Below are positions 17,318 through 25,532 of a stretch of 42,408 bases of DNA, in pieces. The notes under the pieces were generated by a model. The model did no database searches, was not told the DNA's origin, and saw only the letters and a list, made by a program, of their open reading frames with translations. Positions within the stretch are counted from its first letter, which is position 1. Every line of letters begins with the position of its first letter. Where the stretch lies: contig JAEUIQ010000109.1 of NCBI GenBank assembly GCA_016794985.1, positions 1 through 42,408 on the forward strand. The letters run 5' to 3'. A program made the position numbers and the translations under genes. The stretch comes from Planctomycetaceae bacterium. Its GTDB lineage: Bacteria > Planctomycetota > Planctomycetia > Pirellulales > Pirellulaceae.

Positions 17318-17945
17318 GATTCACGCCCCATTTTCGAGATGCGGATTGGTTAGCAAACTTTAAATCTTCGATCTGAAAAATCTGCAAGTGGGTGTCTGAC
17401 TTGAAACTTCCGCCGTGAGATTCGAATTCCCGGTTCTTCTGCTCTCAAGAATTGAATCCTCGCTGATGCATGAAACGTATAAAACGAGTTCCTCGGCTGC
17501 AATCAGTGATTGTGGGAAGGTGCCATTCTCGAGACGAAAAGGCCGGTCAACCACAGTCGAAGAGTATGCACGGAGGCAGAGAGGCAAAATTCAAATCTGA
17601 AATTTCCTTTTGTGCTGGAACTTGCCTACGGATTACGATCCCATCTCGTGTCGGAGATTCTTGGCTGCAACGCCGGAGTATTGCCGAGTCCGAAGATATT
17701 GGCCGGGGAATTCGCGTCGAGTCGAAAAGAGAAACGCATGATTGAATACGAAAATCTCTTACGCTCCTCGGCGGCCTTGGACTGTGGCAGTCTGCTGCCG
17801 CTTTTCTCTGGCAGCCTGCGGCGTTTAGGAACCCACCCAGCCATTAAAGCCAAGCTTTTGATTCGATTCCCTGTCACATCTTACCGCTGGCGTCCCGTAG
17901 GGACGAAACATCGGTAGCCCTATCCATGCGGGTGTATGCGGTCCG
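17318..17945. other. Gene-free region with REP-like hairpin
   Basis: No convincing gene; the 135-codon plus frame at 17510 has no family signal. Near 17892-17906 is CGTCCCGTAGGGACG, a perfect hairpin like that repeated at 18157-18285. Confidence 0.5.
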
Positions 17946-18108
17946 CAACGCTGTGAAGCATTTTTTGTACGCGATCTCAGCACTTGTGTCGGCCCTTTAG
18001 GCCTTTTCTGATTGTGATGCCAAACTAACCGGTGGCTCACGCACACCGGCTAGGGTTGTTTCGGCCCATTCGGGCCTGTTTTGGCCAAAAAAATGGTTCA
18101 CAAGGTTG
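17946..18108 (+). repeat. Dispersed palindromic element, copy B
   Basis: A clean single-unit copy. The left end is CAACGCTGTGAAGCATT (17946) and the right end is ATGGTTCACAAGGTTG (to 18108), an imperfect inverted repeat of the left end. Internal parts in order are CAGCACTTGTGTCGGCCC, a GGCC hairpin, AACCGGTGGCTCACGCACAC/CCGGCT, and GGGTTGTTTCGGCCCATTCGGGCC. It lies between divergent genes. Confidence 0.8.
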
Positions 18109-18156
18109 TCCGGTTCCGGAGGGACGATTTTTTTTACGTCGATTCCTCGCCAATCA

Positions 18157-18285
18157 CATTTCGTCCCTAACGGGACGTGCGCGAAATTATTGGGGTTACG
18201 TTTGCTACCGACATTTCGTCCCTAACGGGACGTGCGCGAATTATTGGGGTTACGTTTGCTACCCACATTTCGTCCCTAACGGGAC
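18157..18285. repeat. Three copies of a 55-bp repeat with CGTCCCTAACGGGACG hairpin
   Basis: CATTTCGTCCCTAACGGGAC starts at 18157, 18212 and 18266 (steps 55 and 54). The first two copies continue through GTGCGCGAA and TTATTGGGGTTACGTTTGCTACC. Each hairpin core is CGTCCC-TAAC-GGGACG. This is REP-like intergenic DNA. Confidence 0.9.
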
Positions 18286-18292
18286 GGGGCGG

Positions 18293-18355
18293 AAATCTCA
18301 AATCTCAAATCTCAAATCTCAAATCTCAAATCTGAAATCTGAAATCTGAAATCTG
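18293..18355. repeat. Nine heptanucleotide units AAATCTC/AAATCTG
   Basis: Five AAATCTC units (18293-18327) are followed by four AAATCTG units (18328-18355), with no other change. A short run of the same motif lies near 16779-16795 and a single related unit near 17590. Confidence 0.95.
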
Positions 18356-18584
18356 ACAGAAATCCGTTGCCGAGGAAAAAATTCGCATTTGCCTCGAACT
18401 GCACACGGGATTGTTGCGTATTAGATGCGGGTTTGGTTGGCTAGGTCGCCGAGGCGGTTCGCTGGGGGTGGTGCTGGCGAGCGGGCTGACTGGGCCGGTT
18501 GGTTGTCTTTTCTTGGTTTCATGAAGGAACCGATCTTGATTCCCAGGGATGGTGGATGCACTCTTCCGATTGGGAGCTTTGATC

Positions 18585-19715
18585 ATGATCCTTTGCCGCA
18601 TTGGTGCGATTCGTTCCGGCGTCCGCAAGCCCAAACCGCGTCGGAACGCTCCCGCTGCGAACTCGCGTCCCGTTCTCTTCCCACAGCTCGGGACGCAGTT
18701 CGCTTTCTTGATCTTGGCATTTTGGTCCGCGGCTCAGCAGACGTCGCTGGCTCAAAGCGGTGTGGCGTTCGATGTGCCCGCGACGGTCGCCTGTGTCCCA
18801 GTCGAAATCGTGCCACCCAACCATGTCGCTGCCAACACCAATGGCCTCTTGGCTGTGCAAACCATCAGCCAAGCGACCAAAACAACCCGCGCGTACTTGG
18901 TCTCGTTCGACGTCAATGCCGTCTTCGCCGAACCACAACAGTTTCAGTCGGTCATGTTCGAGATCATGCCACTAAGCCGCAATGCCCAAATCATTGATTA
19001 CGCACCACAAACTCAGGCCACCAGTGATTGGGCCGGCGAGATTTCATCCGAATCCGTTGCCACGAAGAACATGCAATTCAACGCAAACTTGAACGCCGCG
19101 GTGCCAGGCTACGGATCGGGCGGCCTGTTATACAATTCAACCAATAACGAAAACACCGTCAGTCGCCAATCGTTCAAGGCTCCGTTGACGGCAGTGGTCA
19201 CCAGCGGACTTTCACAACGCGGCCGCGGCGTGTTCTTTCGCTTCACGACGTCACGCGAATCGATCATCGAAGGCGGACAGAAACTTCAACTAATCGTCGA
19301 AGTCCCCGCAACTTGGCGCGGTGACCTGTTCCATGTCCACTGCGTCGCCCGAAACTCCGAACAAACCATTCACCGCGATTTCTTGACCGCCGTGACAATC
19401 CTAGGTGACGAAGCGACTCGTGCCGTCGCCGAAACGTTCGCCAGCGCCGATTACGAGACCGATCAGGTCATTCGCCGAACACACATTGCACAACGACCAA
19501 CCAGTGTCTTTTCAGAACTGGAGAACGCATTGTCTCGTCGAACCACCGGTCCCGAAATGGTGGATCTGACGCGAGTTCGCCAAGCTTTGCTCGCTGTGCA
19601 TGCGACCCAACAAGTCCCTCAATTCCAACAGCTTCCCCAACGCCTCCAAAACTCGATCGCGAATTATCTGCAGGCCAAGCAAGCGATGTTGGAGTTAGCG
19701 CGAAGTGAAGAGTGA
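18585..19715 (+). CDS. Secreted protein of unknown function
   Basis: The frame is open from ATG 18549. ATG 18585, preceded by GGGAG about 9 bases upstream, is equally possible and is used here (376 residues). A hydrophobic segment (FAFLILAFWSAAQQTSLAQS) after a basic stretch looks like a long planctomycetal signal peptide. The mature part is mostly predicted beta-rich (QSVMFEIMPLSRNAQIIDYAP, RGVFFRFTTSRESIIEGGQKLQLIVEVPATWRGDLFHVHCVA) and ends in a helical segment. No family was recognised. Element copy C starts 5 bases after the stop. Confidence 0.7.
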   Translation: MILCRIGAIRSGVRKPKPRRNAPAANSRPVLFPQLGTQFAFLILAFWSAAQQTSLAQSGVAFDVPATVACVPVEIVPPNHVAANTNGLLAVQTISQATKTTRAYLVSFDVNAVFAEPQQFQSVMFEIMPLSRNAQIIDYAPQTQATSDWAGEISSESVATKNMQFNANLNAAVPGYGSGGLLYNSTNNENTVSRQSFKAPLTAVVTSGLSQRGRGVFFRFTTSRESIIEGGQKLQLIVEVPATWRGDLFHVHCVARNSEQTIHRDFLTAVTILGDEATRAVAETFASADYETDQVIRRTHIAQRPTSVFSELENALSRRTTGPEMVDLTRVRQALLAVHATQQVPQFQQLPQRLQNSIANYLQAKQAMLELARSEE

Positions 19716-19720
19716 AATGG

Positions 19721-20030
19721 CAGCGCTGTGAAGCGTTGTTAATGGCGTCCGCTCTGTAGTTGTGTCGGCCCCTTCGGGCCTTTTTTGATCGTGGTGTTGA
19801 TCTAACCGGTGGCTCACGCACACCGGCTGGGGTTGTATCGGCCCCTTCGGGCCTTTTTTGATCGTGGTGTTGATCTAACCGGTGGCTTACGCAGACCGGT
19901 TAGGGTTGTGTCGGCCCCTGCGGGCCTTTTTTGATCGTGGTGTTGATCTAACCGGTGGCTTACGCACACCGGCTGGGGTTGTGTCGGCCCCTTTGGGCCT
20001 GCTTTGACCAGAAAAAAGTTTTCAGCGTTG
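19721..20030 (+). repeat. Dispersed palindromic element, copy C, with 73-bp tandem units
   Basis: Left end is CAGCGCTGTGAAGCGTT (19721) and right end is TTTTCAGCGTTG (to 20030), its inverted match. TAACCGGTGGCT recurs at 19803, 19876 and 19949, exactly 73 bases apart. Each unit has the arm pair AACCGGT...ACCGGYT and the terminator-like hairpin GGCCCCTTCGGGCC followed by TTTTTT. The element fills the space between two convergent genes, so it could serve as a terminator for both. Confidence 0.9.
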
Positions 20031-20052
20031 GAAGAGTGGGAAGTGGGTGGAG

Positions 20053-20817
20053 CTAAGAATGATCGAGCAACCACGGTGTTACTGCTGCGAAGTGGTGGAC
20101 ATGAAGGCTAGGGAATTCAATCGACTGTGGAGTGTTGCCAGGCCGAACGCTCAAGAGGACACGGAGACCGGCGGCTGCAGCGGCTTGTAGCTCTTCGACG
20201 ATGTCGCTGATAAAGAGAATTTCGTCGGGTGTTCGTTGCCAATCGGCGACAATCGCTTGATAACTGGCGGCTGATTTTTTGCCACCAATCGTCGTATCAT
20301 AGTGGCCACTGAACAATGGCAGTAAGTCTCCGAATTCTGTGTGGCCGAAAAAGAGTTTCTGGGCGGCGATGCTGCCGGAGGAATAAATTCTCAGGTCGAT
20401 GCCGTTGGCCCGCCAAAGCTTGAGCGCACCAGGGACGTCTGGCCAGACATGCGAGACCAACTTGCCGGATTCGAACCCCGCCTGCCAAATCTGACCTTGA
20501 AGTTGCTTGAGGCCAGTGGCTTTAAGATCTTGATCCATCCACGCGAGGACCTGAGACACGACGATTTGCTGTTGTTGCTGGCTGGGTTCCGATCCCAACC
20601 ACGCCGAGGCACTGGAATGTCGCGCGTCAGCCGCCAACAATTCGAGTGTCGCTTGTAAAGACTCGCTGCCCCAATGCGTCTGCAAATACTCGCTCAAGTG
20701 TTGGCGGACGTACGGAAACATCACGTCATGCACGTACGAGAGACTGGACGTTGTCCCTTCAATATCCAGCAAGACGGCTCGAATTGGTCTCGTCACAGGA
20801 TCCACTCCCACGCCCAC
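20053..20817 (-). CDS. mtnC: Enolase-phosphatase E1 (acireductone synthase)
   Basis: HAD-superfamily enzyme of 254 residues that enolises and dephosphorylates 2,3-diketo-5-methylthiopentyl-1-phosphate in the methionine salvage pathway. The N-terminal HAD motif is AVLLDIEGTTSSLSYVHDVMFPYV, with the family DxE instead of DxD. It is followed by the SGS motif (RIYSSGSIAAQKLFF), the Lys of motif III (TTIGGKKSAASYQAI) and the acidic motif ILFISDIVEEL. Length fits the family. Start is GTG 20817 or the in-frame GTG at 20796, which has GGGAG upstream. No other methionine-salvage gene adjoins it. Confidence 0.93.
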   Translation of the reverse strand: MGVGVDPVTRPIRAVLLDIEGTTSSLSYVHDVMFPYVRQHLSEYLQTHWGSESLQATLELLAADARHSSASAWLGSEPSQQQQQIVVSQVLAWMDQDLKATGLKQLQGQIWQAGFESGKLVSHVWPDVPGALKLWRANGIDLRIYSSGSIAAQKLFFGHTEFGDLLPLFSGHYDTTIGGKKSAASYQAIVADWQRTPDEILFISDIVEELQAAAAAGLRVLLSVRPGNTPQSIEFPSLHVHHFAAVTPWLLDHS

Positions 20818-21050
20818 GGAAATGTACTATTCGGCATTTTCGATCCGCAGTTTACGGGGTCCGATTCGGTCTGGGAAGCGGCGATGGGTGACTCAGTTCG
20901 GACGTGCGGTTCGGATTTGGTGGGCGAAGGCGAGACGGTGAATTGGAACAAGAAGATTAGACTGGGCGGTACTTGCGATGCTCAGCTAAGTATCTTGGGC
21001 CATTAGAGTTTTACCATCACTTCTTTACACCTCCGAGCGACAAGGTTCGC

Positions 21051-21361
21051 GGCGCCTTGGAGCATTTTCACATTCTAACCGTCAGCACTTGTGTCGGCCC
21101 CTGCGGGCCTTTTTTGATCGTGGTGTCAAGCTAACCGGTGGCTCACGCACACCGGCTGGGGTTGTGTCGGCCCCTCCGGGCCTGCTTTGTACGAAGTGTC
21201 AAGCTAACCGGTGGCTTACGCACACCGGCTGGGGTTGTGTCGACCCCTGCGGGCCTGTTTTGTGCGAGGTGTCAAGCTAACCGGTGGCTCACGCACACCG
21301 GCTGGGGTTGTGTCGGCCCCTGCGGGCCTGCTTTCTCCAGAAAGAATGCTTCACAGCGTTG
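21051..21361 (+). repeat. Dispersed palindromic element, copy D, with 73-bp tandem units
   Basis: The degenerate left end is GGCGCCTTGGAGCATTTT (21051). The right end is AAAGAATGCTTCACAGCG (21341-21358, then TTG), a perfect inverted consensus. CTAACCGGTGGC recurs with the T at 21132, 21205 and 21278, 73 bases apart, the same period as copy C. It lies between two minus-strand genes, mtnC and the M19 dipeptidase, upstream of mtnC. Confidence 0.9.
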
Positions 21362-21396
21362 CCCTGCGGTGATCTGCGGAGCGTGCCACGATATGG

Positions 21397-22461
21397 TTAG
21401 GCGGGCAAAGCTTCGCTGAAGAATCTTAGCCAGTTACCGTGAAACAAGTTTTGAACTTCCTCAAGGGAAAACCCGCGCGCTTGCAGGCGTTCGACCAAGG
21501 ACTGCAAGTCACGGTACCGATTCAGATCCAGCGGCGTCTGTTCGTAGCCAAAAGCCCCATCCAGATCCGTTCCCAGTCCAATGTTGCGTAAAGATCCACC
21601 GGCCAACGTTTGCACGTACTCGATTTGTTTGATCGCGCGATCCAGGGTGACCTCGGGAACGGAGGTGCCGCGGACAAATCCCGGCTGCAACATGATCACA
21701 TCGAACGCCACACCCAGGACTCCGTCGCGTTCCAGGACGACTCGGATTTGATCATCGCTAAATTGACGCTGCCAATTGCAAATGCCACGCGCGTTTTGGT
21801 GACTGGCATGAATTCGACCGTGGAAGTTTTCAATCACCTGCCAAAATGCGGTATCCGATAGGTGGGTCACATCGATTGTCATGCCCAGTTCTTCGCACAA
21901 TTTCAACAATGGAAAAGCAGCGGGAGCCAACGGAGCGTCGGTGCTGGTCCCTCCGCCGTAGCGATTGACCCCGTAATGCGTTAGTCCCAACGCGCGCAGG
22001 CCAGCGGCATGGAACTCGTAAATGGTATCCGGTTCCAGTAGTGGGTCGGCTCCCTCCATGGTCATGATGAAACCCAGCGGCTCCGTATTCGGGGACTTGC
22101 GATAAGCGTCCCAATGTTGCTTCAGTTCCGAAGCTGTCTTGAGCATCTTCAGGTGGCCGCTGGATTCTAGAGCTCGATAGTAAGCCCAGTGGGCATGAGC
22201 CATCGCATAACAAGTTTGCGGCGAGGTCCAACCGAAGGAATCATCGATCCTGGGTTCTTGCCGAGCCAGCAATGTGGTTAGGCAAACGGCGACTTCCGAA
22301 GCGCGTAGCTCGGGGAGCGACAGTGTATTGTGCCGACGACCGGGGGCGGTCATTTGCAACTCGATCTCTTGCCGGCGAATTTCGTCGACCGACAGTCGCA
22401 GGTCACGGTTCCAATCAACCCCGTTGAGTGCCAAGTCTAAATGCGAATCGAAAATCAACAT
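21397..22461 (-). CDS. Membrane dipeptidase (peptidase M19 family)
   Basis: Zinc-dependent dipeptidase of the M19/renal dipeptidase family, 354 residues, with a TIM-barrel fold. Visible features are the N-terminal metal motif MLIFDSHLDLALNG, the bridging Glu region (FIMTMEGADPL), the His segment VTHLSDTAFWQV, IHASHQNARGI (family SHSN-like) and the late GLGTDLDGAFG. No signal peptide is seen, so it is probably cytoplasmic. ATG 22461 lies 4 bases after the symporter stop; a longer in-frame start at 22491 would overlap it. It would hydrolyse dipeptides that the upstream symporter may import, which is inference from the operon. Confidence 0.88.
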   Translation of the reverse strand: MLIFDSHLDLALNGVDWNRDLRLSVDEIRRQEIELQMTAPGRRHNTLSLPELRASEVAVCLTTLLARQEPRIDDSFGWTSPQTCYAMAHAHWAYYRALESSGHLKMLKTASELKQHWDAYRKSPNTEPLGFIMTMEGADPLLEPDTIYEFHAAGLRALGLTHYGVNRYGGGTSTDAPLAPAAFPLLKLCEELGMTIDVTHLSDTAFWQVIENFHGRIHASHQNARGICNWQRQFSDDQIRVVLERDGVLGVAFDVIMLQPGFVRGTSVPEVTLDRAIKQIEYVQTLAGGSLRNIGLGTDLDGAFGYEQTPLDLNRYRDLQSLVERLQARGFSLEEVQNLFHGNWLRFFSEALPA

Positions 22462-22465
22462 GCCA

Positions 22466-24451
22466 TCACTTGTGGGGTTTGGGGCGGCCAAAGTACTTGC
22501 GCACCAAACTCGTCGGTGGCGGACCTGTGAGCAACGTCACACCGACCGACACGACGAGGGAAATGGCCGTTCCCAAGACAAACGGATGTACTCCGCCGGG
22601 CTCGAAAGGCGTGATCTTGTAGGCGGGATGGCTTAGCGTCCCAAACAAGTACAAGGCCACGTGAGAACCGAACCCCGCGAAGATCGCGCTCAAGACACCT
22701 GGCAAATTGAAGCGAGGCCAATAAAGTGCCAAGAAAACGGCAACCAAAAAGGTCGTCGATAATCCCGTGGTGGTAAAAATAATGATGTCTTGTAGCAATC
22801 TCGACGGATTGATGGCCAAGATCATGCCGCAGAAACCGACGATAAACGTCGTAGCGTACGTGATTCGTTTGATGTTGGTCTCGGATACATCCGGATTGAA
22901 GTTGCGTTGGTAGATGTCGCGAACCACGCTGGATGAAATCATCAAGAGAAAACTGTCCATCGTTGACATCACAGCGGCAAAGGGAGCCGCCAACAACAAA
23001 CCGGCCAACCAAGGCATGCCCGCGAGGGTTGAAGTTGCCTGGGCCATTTCCGGCATGATGCGATCGGGTTCGGTTTCCCAGCCGGGAAGTAAAACTCGAG
23101 CACAACAAAAAATAACTACGATGGGAAAATAGATTAGCGAGAAATAAATCGAGACCGTAAAAATCGCGCGGCGAAACGTTTGGGTGTTGTTGAACGCCAT
23201 GAGCCGAACCATGCCACTGGGTTGCCCAGCTGTGGAGAACGTCCACATCAAGAAGAAGGAAATGGCCAGGTTGATCGGCAAGAACCCGTCGATTTTCTCG
23301 GGATCGGGCCCAGGAGCGGTCACGTAGACGCCGGGTTGGTTGGCTCCGAATTTGTACGGCACGCGGTCAACCACCTCGATGTGAACGGGCTGCGAAAGCT
23401 TCGTGGCTGCTTGAGATTCTATATGCTTGTCGTAGGTCAGTTCGATGGCGGGGATTTCATTCGTCGATTCATTCGCCAACAAACATTGAGCCAGTGAACT
23501 TCCGAGGGGGATTTCGCAGCGAAGCTTGGTGCGAAAAACCTGCCGAACTCCATTGGATTCCTGAATCAGCCAAGAATTGTTCGGAATGACAACCGAGGAT
23601 TCGGTTGGGGATTGGGCGACCTGAATCCGCAGGCGAACATGGTGCGGCGGTGTCATTTCGGCCATCTCGCGTGTGGCTTTGTCCAGTCCACCGACGGCCC
23701 AAATCGTCAGGGGCAATAAGAACAGGACACCCGCGACCATGACCAAACCCTGCATCACATCGGTCCAGACCACGGCCCGGAAGCCGCCGTATGCCGTGTA
23801 GATGATGACCACAAAGGCGAACATCATCAAACATAGTAGATAGCTTGGTTTTCCCGCCGCATCGCCCAACAAGGAAACGTCGCGAATCTGGGCACCGAAC
23901 CAGTCGCTCACCGCGTGAAACGCGGGTTCGCTTTCCAAAAGCGTTTGGAGAATCACGGCACCACTTTTGAATTGTGCGATCAGGTTAAACACCATAAAGA
24001 AGACAATGAGAACCGTCGACACGGTTCCGAGCAATGGGCTCTCGAAGCGGTCTCGGACGACATCGGGAAGCGTGATCGATTCACCGAGTCTCGCAACGTG
24101 ATTGAGCCGTTTGCCCATGAGTCCCAAGGCCACGATGGGGACAATCATGTAGCCACCGATCCAAAGCGCCACTACCCAGCCGCTGGAATAAACGATAGAG
24201 GGAAAGCCAATAAATGTTCCGCCCGAGGCGCTGGTGGCGGCGAAAGTCAACGCAAACGCCCACATTCCCAAACTGCGGCTACCTAGAAAGTACTCGCTCA
24301 AGAACTCACGGGAACTCGCAGTCCGATTGGACAGCCAAGCAATGAACAAGACGGCCAACACGTAAACCACGAACACGCTCAACGCGCCTCCGGATGCCAC
24401 CCGATCGTTCATCGCCAGCAGGCCACCAACGTTGGCAATTTCGTAGAACAT
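22466..24451 (-). CDS. Sodium:solute symporter family protein
   Basis: Membrane protein of 661 residues of the sodium:solute symporter (SSS, SLC5) family. TM segments begin GGALSVFVVYVLAVLFIAWL. The family core includes SRSLGMWAFALTFAATSASGGTFIGFPS, AYGGFRAVVWTDVMQGLVM and AAPFAAVMSTMDSFLLMISSSVVRDIY. A soluble insertion of about 150 residues, between the segment GGLDKATREMAEMTPPHH and the next helix, is unusual. The start ATG overlaps the upstream DUF997 stop as TGATG, which fixes the start and implies coupling. Substrate unknown; the neighbouring dipeptidase suggests peptides or amino acids. Confidence 0.9.
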   Translation of the reverse strand: MFYEIANVGGLLAMNDRVASGGALSVFVVYVLAVLFIAWLSNRTASSREFLSEYFLGSRSLGMWAFALTFAATSASGGTFIGFPSIVYSSGWVVALWIGGYMIVPIVALGLMGKRLNHVARLGESITLPDVVRDRFESPLLGTVSTVLIVFFMVFNLIAQFKSGAVILQTLLESEPAFHAVSDWFGAQIRDVSLLGDAAGKPSYLLCLMMFAFVVIIYTAYGGFRAVVWTDVMQGLVMVAGVLFLLPLTIWAVGGLDKATREMAEMTPPHHVRLRIQVAQSPTESSVVIPNNSWLIQESNGVRQVFRTKLRCEIPLGSSLAQCLLANESTNEIPAIELTYDKHIESQAATKLSQPVHIEVVDRVPYKFGANQPGVYVTAPGPDPEKIDGFLPINLAISFFLMWTFSTAGQPSGMVRLMAFNNTQTFRRAIFTVSIYFSLIYFPIVVIFCCARVLLPGWETEPDRIMPEMAQATSTLAGMPWLAGLLLAAPFAAVMSTMDSFLLMISSSVVRDIYQRNFNPDVSETNIKRITYATTFIVGFCGMILAINPSRLLQDIIIFTTTGLSTTFLVAVFLALYWPRFNLPGVLSAIFAGFGSHVALYLFGTLSHPAYKITPFEPGGVHPFVLGTAISLVVSVGVTLLTGPPPTSLVRKYFGRPKPHK

Positions 24452-24813
24452 CAATCCTTTGCCTGTTGTGCGAGGGAAGCTTTCAATCTTTCGGTGCCAG
24501 AATGGGATGTCACCGGTGCCGCTTCTGAGTCGATCGTTTGCGAGTCCTGCAAATAGAAAAAGCAAAACCAGATCGCAACAAAGTCAATCGTGATCCATGG
24601 CACGAAAATACCCCAAAAAACCCAAGTCGGCATGCCCCAAAGCAACGAGATGTTTTTTGCCTCATCTTCTGTCAGTTTCTGATACCCGGCGAAATACGAC
24701 CAGCCGATGGTCCAGATCATGCTTGTCAAGAACAGCCATAAGACCGACCACATTTCCGCCCGAGCTCGCAAGAATTCGGGGTCGTACTCCCAGGCATTGT
24801 CGTCGAAGTTCAT
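24451..24813 (-). CDS. DUF997-like small membrane protein, symporter partner
   Basis: Small membrane protein of about 120 residues from ATG 24813 (frame open to 24912). It has two hydrophobic segments (MWSVLWLFLTSMIWTIGWSY and MPTWVFWGIFVPWITIDFVAIWFCFFYL). The layout and the WVFWGIFVPW pattern match the YhdT/DUF997 proteins that accompany sodium symporters such as PanF. It is first gene of the three-gene unit with the symporter and dipeptidase, with TGATG overlap. The start lacks a good ribosome binding site and is uncertain. Confidence 0.75.
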   Translation of the reverse strand: MNFDDNAWEYDPEFLRARAEMWSVLWLFLTSMIWTIGWSYFAGYQKLTEDEAKNISLLWGMPTWVFWGIFVPWITIDFVAIWFCFFYLQDSQTIDSEAAPVTSHSGTERLKASLAQQAKD

Positions 24814-25096
24814 TTGGTGGGCTGTCGGGTGGGATGTTTTTGGTGCAATTACGGCGTCCAGCGACCAACGGCCGGAGCCGCGTCTATTGCCACACATCGT
24901 ACACGATTCCATGATTGATGAGTAGTGAAACGGCGTGTGGCGTTGGCAGATTGAGAAGCCAGGCCAAACGACCTGTTAGTGCTTTGTCGCTCTTTAATTT
25001 CGGGCCCCCATTTTCTGACAGTGACAGAGCACGAGGTCCAAGCCAACGACCTGTCCCCACCCAAGGGGGCGACTGTCGGTTCGGCACACCGATCGG
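24814..25096. other. Intergenic region upstream of the symporter operon
   Basis: No credible gene. GTCCCC and GGGGGCGAC near 25053-25073 are weakly complementary. The promoter of the operon should lie here but was not recognised. Confidence 0.4.
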
Positions 25097-25261
25097 CAGC
25101 GCTGGAAAGCATTTTTCCCGGCGAAAACAGGCCCGAGTGGGTCGAAACAACCACCGCCGGAGCTGGTAAGCCACCGATTTGATTGACGTCACGATCGGAA
25201 TAGGCCAGACCGGCCGAAACATATTTGCTGGGTTGAGCACAAAAAACGCCGCACCGCGTTG
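25097..25261 (-). repeat. Dispersed palindromic element, copy E
   Basis: Left end is CAGCGCTGGAAAGCATT (25097) and right end is GCCGCACCGCGTTG (to 25261), its degraded inverted match. Inside are GAAAACAGGCCCG and the CCGGAGCTGGTAAGCCACC arm, in reverse orientation compared with copies B-D. Single unit. Confidence 0.65.
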
Positions 25262-25532
25262 ACCTATCGGTTACGGGAGCAACGAGTCGAATCGGTACGC
25301 GAGCGAATTCTGCTGCGAAGGTGTTACGACCGCTGCAATTGGCATGATCTGAAAAGTCACGTCGTCGGCCAAGCAGAATTTCTTTCCCAAACTACATTAT
25401 TGGATTGCGGCTCGAACCCCGTGCTACATGTTCCAGATGGAATCTTTTCCATTCCAGAACCGTTTTTGGGTATTGGCGTTGCCACTGGGCCACGCGTCGG
25501 CGGTTATGTCCACGTTTTCCCCCGAGGGAATC

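Noticed and set aside
17510..17917. 135-residue plus ORF
   Set aside because: Lies in repeat-rich DNA, no ribosome binding site or family motif.
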